Shown in pieces: positions 10,946 to 23,393 of a DNA stretch of 64,000 nt. Every line of letters begins with the position of its first letter. Position 1 is the stretch's first letter. This DNA comes from Zea mays (lineage: Eukaryota > Streptophyta > Magnoliopsida > Poales > Poaceae): contig NC_050099.1 in assembly GCF_902167145.1 (NCBI RefSeq), positions 12,600,434-12,664,433 on the forward strand. Reading direction: 5' to 3'. Below the pieces are notes generated by a model. It saw only the letters and a list, made by a program, of their open reading frames with translations. It ran no database searches and was not told the DNA's origin. Made by a program: the position numbers and the translations under genes.

Positions 10946-12200
10946 TCTAGTCATAGGAGTTTAAATCCACTTCTAGTCATTTTTAACTATGAGGGGATTT
11001 AATCCCCTTCTGGATTTGTGTAACCGAACATGCCCTGAAGAGTTGAAATCTATCCCCTTCCTCGTTGAACTCCGTCCCACCGGTCAGAAGCGCCCCTAGC
11101 CCCGCTGCCATACTCCTGCTCACGGCTCACCGGCTCCCGTTCGGCCAGTCTCCGCGGCAACAGCTCCCGTGCGCCTCCCTCCTCGGCTCGTCCGCTTCCC
11201 CGACGCCGGCTCATGGGGCCGCCGCCCTCACAGCCGCCTCCCTGTGCCCTAGTAGCGGCCAGCGTCGCCCTCGCAGAACCGCCTCTCCACACCCTCCTGT
11301 GCACTGGCTCCCATTCGGCCGGCCTCCCAGGCACGCCGCGGCAGTAGCTCCCGTTCGCCTCCGTCCTCAGCCTGTCCGCCCACCTCCCCGCCATCGGCTA
11401 CCGAGGCCGCCGCCTTCACAAGCTTATTCACTAGAAGTCTAGAACCTTAAGTATGGGCTATATAAGTTTAACCATATCTAAACTTAGAGAACCGTGTTAG
11501 AAACGTTCATTCTCGAATATATGTCTTTTATGTTTTTTCCACATACCTTTTTAAATTGATATCCCTTGAGATAAAGACCATTTGTGTGGGTTCTATATGT
11601 CCTGATAAGGATTCTCTTATCATATGTTGCAGTGTAAAGAACCTCTATTATGACAATTCAGCGTGTTTGGCAATCTTAGTTATTATGATAAGTCTATGTA
11701 TAAAATGACTATTATATAAGCAAAATATCATAATTCACATACTTCAAACATTGGACAACAGTCTTAGAATTAAAAAAACATAAGCATCATGAACATATTT
11801 TTTCAAATAATATTTTCACGTATGTATGGAGTATTTTTCTAAACAACATAAAAACAGACAACTTAAGCAAGTGCGACCATTAGGGGGTGACATACCACCC
11901 CTTTGGCCCGTCAGCCTCTCATAGCCTCCATGACCATGTGACATACTCCTAAGGACTTGCTCCCTCAGGAGGGGATTGGAGGGATTTTATCTCTTGCTAG
12001 TTAAAAATAAATAGAAGGCGGTTTAATCCCCTCATTCCTCTACAACCCATATGCAACCGAACAAAGCCTAACTGGTTCTCAACCCTTAAATACAAACAAC
12101 ATTTTTCTCAATAGTGAGAGAACAAAGCACATGTATCGAATGTCCCATAAATGATCAAACTAACATGCCAAGGTGGAGTTTCCATCATATATATATATAG
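10946..12200. other. MITE fragments and a GC-rich block, no gene
   Basis: Two Tourist-like terminal fragments lie in the same direction: 10965-11036, ending aaccgaacatgccct, and about 11970-12070, ending aaccgaacaaagcct. Between them, 11041-11425 is a GC-rich block with an imperfect internal duplication (near 11128 and 11301). It has open frames on both strands that look like composition artefacts. The remainder is AT-rich and shows nothing further. Confidence 0.5.
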
Positions 12201-13388
12201 TTTATATATTTAGAGCCCTGGGCTCCTAATAACAACCGGAAGCCCTGGTCCAAATTAGTTGGTTCCACCCCACCATCTAGCCTCACCGGCCCACACGTGG
12301 CCATCATCCGTTAGGAAACAATCGCCGACCCCTTCAATCATGGAATCAGTCCTTCCCAAACAACTGCTCACATGTCCCTCCACATTCCACGCTCTCCCCC
12401 TTGCTTTTCGCTGCGACACGGGCGACCGAGAGGCGCTCCACCTCTGACCTCGGCGCGCCGTCCGGTTTACTCCAGCAACGACCTCAGCTGCCATTGGGAA
12501 TACTCTATCACCGACCTCGGCGGGTTGATTTAGGTTTCATTGCCGGTAAGTTTCCTCGGTTCGCCGTCCTCTACAACTTAGTTATTCCTTCGCCCTGTTT
12601 CATCAACGGAGGGTTTCGTCGACCCGCACATTTCCCCTTCTAGATATCTGGACCTTTTTCATTTAGAATCTCAGTCGCATTGCGGGATTCGGAGTTGTTC
12701 ACTGCCATTGTAAGTACTTCGTTCAATCCGTCACATCCACTGTACCATTTTGCCTCACTCAGTATGCTCATCGGCTTTGAGGGGCGTATCCAGTTGTGAG
12801 TTATAACCTTTTTTCCACGGTTACTTCAATTTCATCTCCCCTCATTAATTTGAAATTTAATTTTATGTTCATTACAATAAAAAATTTCAACTTTTATCTC
12901 GATTGATATCATAACATTAAACCCCAGCTATTGGATAATGGAACCCTAAATTATGTACGGTGATTCAAACTTTTATGCATATTTTGCTTAGGAAGAAATT
13001 GTTTCAAAACTTACATACTCGTAATTCTTTACATTGTTATGACAAACTCTATTAGTAATTATGTGGATTACGTACATAGTTATGATAATAATTACTTGCA
13101 GAGATGGACATTAATTTTTTCTTTGTATATATTTTATATGCAGTCAACTAGATGAATGTATATTTTCATTTTATATTTATTTATGCCGACATCTACATTT
13201 ATGTCCCGGATGTTCACTTCAATGTAACTGAAATAGTTAATAAATTTGTCAGTACAATTTATGCACTTTAATTTCTTTTCATATATAACTTTTTGGTTGT
13301 TAACTCATACCTATTTTAAAGGTGACATATTTTAAAGATTGTTTATATCATTTATGCAGAGTTACCCTTGTCTTCGTTGTATTCAACA

Positions 13389-13836
13389 TGAAGTCTGTCG
13401 ACCATCCTCCTTCCAATCCAAAGAAAATAACCATTGAATCAAGCCAGGAAGTCTTCACTATTGAGATCCCTCGGTCAGGGAACTATGGCAACAACCTGAG
13501 TGAGGCCCCTGCACCCCCTGATGGTGCCCCAAGACAAAGGAATCAAACTTATGTTAGGCGTAATGCAAAGTGGGCTGCATGTCGTGGAAAAAAGATACTG
13601 ATTTTTATTGGAAACCCATACGATGATGATGACTTGATGTCTGCCCCCAAGAAGACCCGACAAGTCAGATTTGCTGAGAATCCTATGCCTCCACAACGAT
13701 AATCGCCACGTAGCCCTGGCCCTTCTTCTTCACCAAAACAACCAAAGTCAATAAACCTCGATGAAGATTCGGATACCAAGCAAACAACAATGGTGAAAAA
13801 TAGAAGCCAAAAAAAACCAAACCCATAAGAGCCCAG
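13389..13836 (+). pseudogene. Split pseudogene, first coding exon
   Basis: The reading starts MKSVDHPPSNPKKITIE and includes RRNAKWAACRGKK and KKTRQVRFAENPMPP. A TAA at about 13700 interrupts it, after which the same frame continues with a Ser/Pro/Lys-rich stretch to the donor CAG|GTGTGT at 13836/13837. The composition is that of a charged linker and I recognise no domain. The following intron is interrupted by insertion A only 51 bp later. Confidence 0.5.
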
Positions 13837-15927
13837 GTGTGTGTTAATGACACCTAATTTTCTAATTATCTTAACAGTTGTTGAACATGTCACACCCGGT
13901 TTTGAAGGTAAACCGAATGCGAACCATGTACGTGCCAGGATCAGTAATTCACGTACACAGCAATTACATAAATGACTCATCATAGCACAATGCTTCGAAT
14001 TACAATAAAGACTAAGTAATAATATTACAGACTAGAGTCATTTACATAATATAAATCAAAGTACACAGAATCGAAACGTAGCCAACGTAAATAAACCCAC
14101 CACAGGCAGCTGACTGGGGGAGGTCGCTAGCCTAATCCTCGAACTCATCGACATCCTGTAATTCCTGGAGATCCGCCTCGACGCCTTCTTCTTTACCTGA
14201 GCATAGATTGCACCAAGGGCAACCTGGTGTTTTGTGAAAGCAAGGGTGAGTACACATCAACGTACTCAGCAAATGTCCCGTTTGGCTGAAGTGGACTAGC
14301 TTTATGTGGGGTTAAGTCGAGCAGTTGCTTTTAGTTGGTCGGGTTATTATTACTAGTAGAAAGCCAGGTTTTAGCATTAACCCAAGTTATTAACCCAAAG
14401 TACTCTTTCCAAACGGAAAGAATACCACTTACCATTACCATAAGCATAATCATAACCATCCTCCTCATCACCACCTGTAAACCAACCATCTCTGATCAAG
14501 TATCACTAATCAATGGAGCTCCCTTGGCCGCTCATAACCGCGAGCACGGCTGATATATCAGTTTCATAACACTCTGCAGAGGTTGTGCACTTTACCCACA
14601 AGCCGTGATTCCCTCTTGCCTCGGGCCGATCAAACCCTTAAACACTACCAAGGTGAATAGGCAGGGTTTCACTACGTAGCCTTTACAAAGATTCCCCGGG
14701 GCTGTAGCCACCCGTTAGGTTTCCTAAATGCACCGCACTCCTCCCCAAGGGGCGAACCCAAACTTGGCAGAGCGAGCCGCATACACCGAGCCCCATTGAC
14801 GGCACGACGGCTAAGTGAACTACACCCCGGATCCTCTAATTATTCAGCTAAGGGCACCCCATTCCACCCTCATGGTTGCACTGTTTTCCCGGGCGGTCAT
14901 CCATAGAACAGGTCCTTACGGAGAGGCACTCGAGAAACCGCTCGAGCCCCCTTGATGACCACAAGTACAACATCATAATAAGAGAAGGGAAAACAGCGTA
15001 TCATAGATAATCTCATCATGTTCATTGATTAGAGTTTGAGCAATAGCATAAAGCTAAACAAATAATAATCCAACCCAGATAGGTAGACAAGGACATGGAT
15101 AACAAAAGCTAGTCAATCCTTAGGCATAAATGTGTAAAGCAGGAGGTGAATTAAATAATGAATAGGACAGAGATAGGTCAAAGGACACTTGCCTTCACCA
15201 AACAGATGCTCAGGATCTTCAACCTCATAGAACTCAGAGAGCTTGATCACTTGGTCGCCGATGCTTGATCGTCGATTCCTCGGAGCTCGGAAATGGATCG
15301 CAGTCTATCCGCGACGCACAACGAATACAAACAGACACAAACAAACACATATATATGCATAAGAACATTACACCATACAAATACAAACATAATAAAACAT
15401 GCAAAACGAAATAGAGCGCGTTGCTACGGTCACGCGAGGAAAAAGAAATGTCGAACTCGGAGCTACGGTTGAGAAGTTAGCGCGTTAACGCTAAGCAAGT
15501 GTTACTATAACTTTTAGTTCAACATTATCAAATATAAATACCATACACAGTCAGTTCAATTAATCTGCTACACTAACAAATGTCATTTAATTAAAACAAG
15601 ATATTCTAAGCGAGATGAATTTATGATGCGTGAAACAGCACGACGGCGTGCAAACGACGTGTAGGCTTGCACGACAGGAGAGACAAATTAAATAGATGAC
15701 GCGTTCATACTAAACAAATATTAAATGAATAGAAAGTAGTTAAGTTAATATTAGCCATGTTAACATTTATTATAAAAGCTCGAGTAAAACACTACACATT
15801 TAATCCAATTGAAATATTAGTCTAATAAATATTAGTCGAACGAACCTTAAGTTAATTATCTAACATATATGACTTGACGAATTAACGTCACTAACATTAG
15901 TGTTTATACGCGAAAATAATTTATTAT

Positions 15928-15966
15928 CACGTGCAGACGCAGCGCGACTCACGTGATCGACACGTG
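15928..15966. promoter_or_regulatory. Cluster of three G-boxes (CACGTG) in the left LTR of insertion A
   Basis: CACGTG occurs at 15928, 15950 and 15961 within 39 bp. The palindrome is a classical plant bZIP/bHLH binding site. The corresponding copies in the other LTR are at 23355, 23377 and 23388. Function is inferred from motif density only. Confidence 0.5.
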
Positions 15967-16790
15967 AGATACGCGCTAACAACGCGCGGCAAGGCAAGCG
16001 ACATGCGTAAATGGCACACGCGACGCACGCCCGCGACGTGTGACAACACACGACACTGCACGAAACAACGCACGGATGGCACGCGAAACAACACGCACGA
16101 CAGCGCGCGAGTCAACGCGACTACGCGCGCGAACAACACGATGATGCGCAAACGATGCCGCGGGCAAACAACAACAAACAAATAATTAATTAAAAGTATT
16201 TAAGTTGGTACTAATCAAGTTAATTAATATTTATATTTATAAAAGCACGAGTGAAAAACTATAGACTCGTTCTAAATAAATTGTTATTTTAATAACACTC
16301 GAACAAAGCACTTATTAATTTTTCACTAAAACATGTGTCGTGACAATATAATAATTTTAAATGTGTGCACGACATCATTACGCGAACTTGTGCATAATTA
16401 AATGCAGACTTCAGAGTGTAGCAAATTATCTCTGCGAAACTCATAAACCTGGATGTTTATTACCTGTATCGTCGAGGGCATTTTCGCAAAGCGGACTGTC
16501 TTCTTCCTCAGAACAACACATAGGGAGGGAGTCTCGACTCAGCGTGGGAGGGGGAGAACAGGGGGCCGGCTCGGACGACCTGGCAGGCTCGGCCTCACGC
16601 TGTTGGGAGGAAGGACTCATGGCTGGGCACCCACGGTTGGATCCGAGCACGAGGGAGGAGCGAGGCACCTTGGCAATGGCATTGGGAGGGGATTTGACCG
16701 GCAAGCACGTCAGAGAGATCGAGCAGGGATGGATGAACGGCAGGTTCCACAAGAGGGCGCACGATCCAGGGCGAGTGGTTCACAGCCGAC

Positions 16791-17175
16791 ATGGTCGAAA
16801 CGCCCGGTGCGGGGGCCCTCAATGAGCGCGCCCCAGAACCCCGCGATGCCGCCGACCATGTGGACCACGCCGTAGCCAGCAAAGTCGATGGTGCCGGACC
16901 CGAAGAGCAGCGGGCCGGACGTGCGGCGAGTGGCGTCCCACCCATCGGCGGACCAGAACCAGTGGGACGCCATGGGGTACATGAACGCCGTCAAGAACGC
17001 GGAGTAGATGAGGTAGGCGACGAACTGGATCCACTCAACGATAGAGCACGACGAAAATCCTGCCGATGAAGTCGTTGGACGGCATGCCGAAGGCGAAGCC
17101 GAACTGCATGGCAAAGACGAGGTAGGCCGAGAAGAGCAGGTACGTGGCGTCCACCGCGAAGGCCGTGTTCGTGAA
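16791..17175 (-). pseudogene. Captured AMT1-type ammonium transporter fragment (left LTR)
   Basis: Read on minus, three blocks match AMT1 transporters in order: [20 protein letters not shown] with FAMQFGFAM (first membrane helix region), then PSNDFIGR, then [41 protein letters not shown] and [20 protein letters not shown]. Segments between the blocks that AMT1 proteins normally have are missing, and the frame changes once near 17040, so it cannot encode a transporter. AMT1 proteins import ammonium across the plasma membrane and are about 480-500 residues; only about 120 residues remain. Plant AMT1 genes are usually intronless, so the absence of introns does not prove an RNA-mediated capture. 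Confidence 0.85.
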
Positions 17176-18892
17176 CTAGCTGCAGAGATGGCCTGTGGCG
17201 GCGCTAGGCGCGCGGCAAGGGCTGGGCGGGTGCGACGCGCTGGGCTGCGCGACAGGGAGGGCGCACGCAGGTGGCTGGGCAAGCGGCGGCGCTAGGGTTT
17301 GGGGCACTGGGTTGCGCGCGCTGCAGCCGCCAGGGGAGATCGCAGCTAGGCCAGGCGGGACTGTGGGCGCGGCGTCCATGCCTGCGCACAAGCAGAGGGG
17401 CGGCGACGACGCTAGGTGGCTGGGCGCGCGGAGCGGCTAGGGTAGCGGGGGCGCGCTGGGCTGGGGCGTGGGGGCTGGAGTGGGCCAGGCACGGGGCAAA
17501 GTCGAGCTGGGCCTCGGCGTGCTGGGCTGGGAGAAAGCGCGCGCGCAGGCCGGCCAGGGAGGTCGCGGTTGGGCCACGGGGGAGCGATGGTGCGGGGCGC
17601 CGAGTGGGCCTCGGGGAAGGCCGACCAGGGGGAGGTTCTGGGTCGAGCTGAGACCAAAGGAGGGAATCGGGATGTGTTTTTTCCGTTTTGATTTCTTCCT
17701 ATTTTCTTCTTTCTATTTGAATATGGCCCTAGCTTTTAGATTCAAAATCAAACATACTTCATGGGTATAAATGGAGGCACGAAAACACAAAACATCATAC
17801 AAAATTATATGCTCCAGCATGTGACACAACCACCAAAGCACCACTAGGGTTTTACTTTACTAGGCTTACACATAAGTATAAAACAAAAATAACTCCCTAC
17901 TATTTTGGAAAAAGAGTAGAAAAGAAGGAAAGAAAGAGGGTAACACCTGAATTTGGTGGATATTAGAAAAGAAATTTTATACCCCCAAATTCAGGGTGTT
18001 ACAAATCTAACCCCCTTAACAGAATCTCGCCCCCGAGATTCAAGAAGAAACTAGCAAGGAAGCAAGGTTGGTTCAGAGGTTGTTCACGGCTCTCTTGAGT
18101 TGACTTTGACTCTACAAGCTTAACTTGTGGACTAGTTGCTTTGACCTTCAGATGCTCGAGACCAATTGATGCAATTCTTGAGGATCTCTTGGGCCTGTGG
18201 GTTAGGACCCACACACGCTTCCGCTACGCCACTTGATTCTTGTTGGTTGATGTTGGTCGGATTGTCTTCATTGGGGTTAGCGACTAACCCCCTTAACAGG
18301 TGCATTGATACGCACTTGGTGAAGATGTTGCCGACTCTGATCTTGACTGATTTGGAGGAGCTGGAGGTTGCCAAAAGGACAGGTGTAAGAGGAAAGAATA
18401 ACGAGAAAAGGTAAGTATAGACGGATTAGAGAGAGCAGGGGGAGAACCCAACTACTTAACTCTATGGCACTCACCTAGTAAACAGATTCCATTGCGGTCC
18501 AAGGGCCACAACACATCAACACTCATTCCAAAGAAGCAAATCAGTCATAGCAGAAGGACAAACATCACGAGCACACATCAACAAACATCTCGTTTCTATA
18601 CGTTCCTTTTAATTAAATGGTGGTCTTTCCTCTAAGGCCAACAAAAGGCAAGGGGAATAATAAGACATGGAGCGTAGGGGTATGAGCATAATAAAGGATG
18701 GAGCTAAAGCAATGATTGTAACCGACAAGGGAGAGAATGCAACCAAGGTCAGGATAGGTAAAACACCCTTCTCAAATCGAGATGGGAAAGATGATAATTC
18801 AAAAGGTAGGCATAAGATAAGCATCATGGAAAGATCCAGTGATTACAAAGGTACATGAGGTAATAGGCGAAAGCACATCAAAAGATCGAGCT

Positions 18893-20530
18893 AAGACAAG
18901 ACTTGCCACGCGACAGAGGAAAAAAGGGACGAACAAGAGCGGGGAGGCGTAAGACAACACTCTTGAACTGGAATGGGAGAGGAAGCTTTAAAATGCAGGT
19001 GCAAGATAAGCATCATGGTAAAGATCAAGGGATGACAAGGGTTAAGGTGATAACAGACAAACACAACCAAGGAGGTATTTTAGACAAAACGTGCGAGGTA
19101 TCAAAGAATGGGAAGCAATCAATGGTGAAGTAGGTGAGGCATTATCCTCAAACAGCAATGAAAAAGAGGTGGCTTGAAGGGTAGGTTCAAAGTAAGCATG
19201 AGGGTAAGGGCATAGATATCACGAGGGTTTAAAGGTGATAATAGACAAGGATGTAGGAGAGGAGGTAAATGCGCATAATAACCAAGGATATAATTACCAC
19301 AAAGGATGGAGTTAAGACAAGACCTGCAGATGAAAAAGAAGGAGGTACGTCCAATGGCCAGATAGGTAAACAACCACTCTCCAATTGAGGTGGAAGAGAG
19401 GAGATTTTAAAGAGCCATAATAAAGATGAGTATCAAGGCAAGATCGATGGATGACAAGGAGGTGGTGATAGCAAATAAAACACATAGCAAAGGATGGAAT
19501 TGAAACAAAACTTGTAAGGCGACAAGAAGTGAAAAGAAATCAAGGGAGAGGTAGGTAACTCGCAACTCTCAAACTAGGTTGAAAGAAAGGGGAGGATTTA
19601 AAGGATAAGTTTAAGGTAAGCATTTAGGTAGAAGACATAAATATCGCAAGGGCCAAAGGCGATAACGGACAAGGGTGTAAGAGAAAAGATAAAGGCATAG
19701 AAGAGCAAGTGGTACAAATACAATAACGAATGGAGTTAAGTCTAGACCTACACGCGGTAAAGAAGAGGATATAGTCAAGGGTGAGATAAGTAAAACATAT
19801 CTCTCGAATTGAGATAGAAAAGAGGGGATTTCAACAAGCAGACCTAAGATAAGTATCAAGGCAAGATCTACAGATTACAAAGGTAAGGATGATATCAAAC
19901 AAAAGCTACACAAAGGATGAAGTTAAGGTAAGACAAGACTTGCAAAGCGACAAAGGGAAAGGAAACAAACAAGAGCAGGATAGGGAAAATAACACTCTCG
20001 GATTGAAATGGAATAAGTGAGGCTAAGAAATAGGTAAGCATCATGGTAAATATGGAGAGAGGTCAAGGGTCAAAGGTGATGATAGGCAAGGATATAAAGG
20101 AAGAGGTAAATGTGCATAAAAACCAGGAATCTAGGTACAATCAAGAATAGAGATAAGATAAGTCTTGCAAGAGGTAAAGTATAGGATATAACCACAGGTG
20201 AGATAAGTAAGAGACCACACTTGAAATAAGGTGGGAGATTGGAGGTTTTAGATAACGAACATAGCGTAATCACCAAGGTAAGATTGAGAGATGAGAAGGG
20301 TAAAGGCAATAAGAAACAAAAGCACCACAAAGGATGAGGTTACAAACTCGCGAGCCAAAGAAGAGGATACGGCCAAGAGAAAGAAGGTATGAGACGAAAG
20401 AGGGGCGATTTTAAAGGGCATGTATGAGACAAACATCAATGTAGGATATAGAGGTGTCAAGGGTGCATATGATAATAATTAAAAAGCATAACAAAGGGTA
20501 TAGTTAAGACAAGACTCGCGAAACGACAAA
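18893..20530. repeat. Satellite-like higher-order repeat: alternating ~190- and ~230-bp units
   Basis: The anchor aagacaagac(t/c)tgc and its variants occur at 18893, 19081, 19313, 19502, 19738, 19930, 20155, 20339 and 20506. Spacings are 188, 232, 189, 236, 192, 225, 184 and 167. The regular short/long alternation means the true repeat is a dimer of about 420 bp, present about four times. Long units share gaggtaaatg(c/t)gcataa-type text (near 19261 and 20101). Copies are well diverged from each other. Confidence 0.75.
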
Positions 20531-20689
20531 GTGGAGAAAACAATCAAGGGTAAGATCGGTAAGGTTCCAACAGAAGGGTTGAAGTAAAGATTCATTATCG
20601 AGTGGAGTTACAATGAGACAACGGGATCACCAAGGATATGCAAAATAGAATGACCGCTCATGGATCATTAAGAAACAAGGGTGGTCAAG

Positions 20690-21080
20690 GGCACGTTAAC
20701 TGAAATGTCTTAAACATATATTGGGATAAAAAGGTAAGCACATATAAAAAAAATAAGAGTATGCAAGATTCCAATGGTACGAGCATACCAAGACCAAGAA
20801 AGTACAAATTGCCAAAAAGATAGCGACTTATCAATAGAATAGGAAAGGGTCTCAAAAGACAGTAAGATCATGGACATATAAACTGAAATGTTTAAATAGG
20901 TAGTAGAGGTACAAGGGTAAGTGCTTTAGATTAAGGGATAAGGGTATTAAAAATGCAAGGATACGAGCATGTCAATAACAAAATGGAATAGAGATGGTCA
21001 AATAGTAGCAATTTAATAATGGATGAGGAAAGAGTCCCAAAAGACTAAAGGCTATGGTCAGGGGGCATCTACAAAGATGT
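20690..21080. repeat. Second internal repeat, ~183-bp period
   Basis: Two recognisable copies share aactgaaatgt(c)ttaaa (about 20698 and 20881) and gtctcaaaagac / gtcccaaaagac followed by atgg (about 20850 and 21033). The array is shorter and more eroded than its neighbour. Confidence 0.6.
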
Positions 21081-21298
21081 CGCAAGCACAAGATAAGATC
21101 AGATCTAATAGATTGAGAGAAGTATAGACCATACTAGAATAAAATACTTTTTGGCAAGGGGGCATATAGGAGCACAACATAGAATTAGTCGAGGTGACTA
21201 ATATTTTGAAGCATAGTCAAGGATGAGATGAAGTAATAATCAATAAGTCCTTAAAACGGCCAATGCTACTCTAGGTCAGCGGTCCTACAGTCAGCACG

Positions 21299-21310
21299 GC
21301 TTTGATACCA
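21299..21310 (-). other. Primer-binding site of insertion A (initiator tRNA-Met type)
   Basis: On minus, tggtatcaaagc follows the LTR end by 4 nt. It matches the usual tggtatcagagc with one change. It fixes the element's direction and marks 21315-25430 as the 5' LTR. Confidence 0.85.
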
Positions 21311-23354
21311 CTTATGTCACACCCGGTTTTGAAGGTAAACCGAATGCGAACCATGTACGTGCCAGGATCAGTAATTCACGTACACAGCAATTACATAAAT
21401 GACTCATCATAGCACAATGCTTCGAATTACAATAAAGACTAAGTAATAATATTACAGACTAGAGTCATTTACATAATATAAATCAAAGTACACAGAATCG
21501 AAACGTAGCCAACGTAAATAAACCCACCACAGGCAGCTGACTGGGGGAGGTCGCTAGCCTAATCCTCGAACTCATCGACATCCTGTAATTCCTGGAGATC
21601 CGCCTCGACGCCTTCTTCTTTACCTGAGCATAGATTGCACCAAGGGCAACCTGGTGTTTTGTGAAAGCAAGGGTGAGTACACATCAACGTACTCAGCAAA
21701 TGTCCCGTTTGGCTGAAGTGGACTAGCTTTATGTGGGGTTAAGTCGAGCAGTTGCTTTTAGTTGGTCGGGTTATTATTACTAGTAGAAAGCCAGGTTTTA
21801 GCATTAACCCAAGTTATTAACCCAAAGTACTCTTTCCAAACGGAAAGAATACCACTTACCATTACCATAAGCATAATCATAACCATCCTCCTCATCACCA
21901 CCTGTAAACCAACCATCTCTGATCAAGTATCACTAATCAATGGAGCTCCCTTGGCCGCTCATAACCGCGAGCACGGCTGATATATCAGTTTCATAACACT
22001 CTGCAGAGGTTGTGCACTTTACCCACAAGCCGTGATTCCCTCTTGCCTCGGGCCGATCAAACCCTTAAACACTACCAAGGTGAATAGGCAGGGTTTCACT
22101 ACGTAGCCTTTACAAAGATTCCCCGGGGCTGTAGCCACCCGTTAGGTTTCCTAAATGCACCGCACTCCTCCCCAAGGGGCGAACCCAAACTTGGCAGAGC
22201 GAGCCGCATACACCGAGCCCCATTGACGGCACGACGGCTAAGTGAACTACACCCCGGATCCTCTAATTATTCAGCTAAGGGCACCCCATTCCACCCTCAT
22301 GGTTGCACTGTTTTCCCGGGCGGTCATCCATAGAACAGGTCCTTACGGAGAGGCACTCGAGAAACCGCTCGAGCCCCCTTGATGACCACAAGTACAACAT
22401 CATAATAAGAGAAGGGAAAACAGCGTATCATAGATAATCTCATCATGTTCATTGATTAGAGTTTGAGCAATAGCATAAAGCTAAACAAATAATAATCCAA
22501 CCCAGATAGGTAGACAAGGACATGGATAACAAAAGCTAGTCAATCCTTAGGCATAAATGTGTAAAGCAGGAGGTGAATTAAATAATGAATAGGACAGAGA
22601 TAGGTCAAAGGACACTTGCCTTCACCAAACAGATGCTCAGGATCTTCAACCTCATAGAACTCAGAGAGCTTGATCACTTGGTCGCCGATGCTTGATCGTC
22701 GATTCCTCGGAGCTCGGAAATGGATCGCAGTCTATCCGCGACGCACAACGAATACAAACAGACACAAACAAACACATATATATGCATAAGAACATTACAC
22801 CATACAAATACAAACATAATAAAACATGCAAAACGAAATAGAGCGCGTTGCTACGGTCACGCGAGGAAAAAGAAATGTCGAACTCGGAGCTACGGTTGAG
22901 AAGTTAGCGCGTTAACGCTAAGCAAGTGTTACTATAACTTTTAGTTCAACATTATCAAATATAAATACCATACACAGTCAGTTCGATTAATCTGCTACAC
23001 TAACAAATGTCATTTAATTAAAACAAGATATTCTAAGCGAGATGAATTTATGATGCGTGAAACAGCACGACGGCGTGCAAACGACGTGTAGGCTTGCACG
23101 ACAGGAGAGACAAATTAAATAGATGACGCGTTCATACTAAACAAATATTAAATGAATAGAAAGTAGTTAAGTTAATATTAGCCATGTTAACATTTATTAT
23201 AAAAGCTCGAGTAAAACACTACACATTTAATCCAATTGAAATATTAGTCTAATAAATATTAGTCGAACGAACCTTAAGTTAATTATCTAACATATATGAC
23301 TTGACGAATTAACGTCACTAACATTAGTGTTTATACGCGAAAATAATTTATTAT

Positions 23355-23393
23355 CACGTGCAGACGCCGCGCGACTCACGTGATCGACACGTG
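23355..23393. promoter_or_regulatory. Cluster of three G-boxes in the right LTR of insertion A
   Basis: This is the exact counterpart of 15928-15966: three CACGTG palindromes in 39 bp. Because this LTR is the 5' LTR by its primer-binding site, this copy would be the one able to act on the element's own transcript. Confidence 0.5.

Larger units (their letters stand above)
13888..18003 (-). repeat. 3' LTR of insertion A
   Basis: The 4116-bp LTR aligns without gaps to 21315-25430 at a constant offset of 7427. By eye I find about eleven substitutions (for example 15558 and 15941). It contains three CACGTG boxes, a very CpG-rich cgcac/acgac tract (about 15940-16170), the transporter fragment (16791-17175) and a GC-rich block to about 17660. 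Confidence 0.95.
18004..21314 (-). other. Non-coding interior of insertion A
   Basis: The 3.3-kb interior lacks any gag, protease, integrase or reverse-transcriptase motif on either strand. It consists mainly of a purine-rich (on plus) repeat array at 18893-20530 and a second weaker array at about 20690-21080. It is flanked by a polypurine-type end at the left and the primer-binding site at the right. Replication would therefore need proteins from another element. Confidence 0.8.

Noticed and set aside
11050..11442. Overlapping open frames in a 390-bp GC-rich block
   Set aside because: No domain; an internal imperfect duplication and GC bias explain the open frames on both strands.
13322..13388. 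An upstream start at 13322 for the first coding exon of the split gene
   Set aside because: The extra 22 residues fall in intron-like AT-rich sequence; the ATG at 13389 precedes the first protein-like composition.
15860..16185. Arg/Cys-rich or Thr/Arg-rich short proteins on both strands (also at 23287-23612)
   Set aside because: The tract is a cgcac/acgac-rich low-complexity region; overlapping open frames in several frames reflect composition.
16710..17282. A possible intact ammonium transporter gene on the minus strand
   Set aside because: Only about 120 residues remain, two internal segments are missing and the frame changes; the copy is repeated in both LTRs. It is a captured fragment.
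17176..17657. GC-rich open frames beside the AMT fragment (also at 24603-25084)
   Set aside because: All frames are open because of GC bias; none shows a domain. They could be degraded captured DNA, but I cannot support it.
18603..20460. Short hydrophobic minus-strand open frames in the interior of insertion A
   Set aside because: They recur with the ~420-bp repeat and differ between copies; no retroviral or cellular motif is present.
18893..21080. CRISPR-like or tRNA-like array
   Set aside because: Units are 165-236 bp and diverged along their whole length, with no short conserved repeat and unique spacers; this is a eukaryotic retroelement interior.
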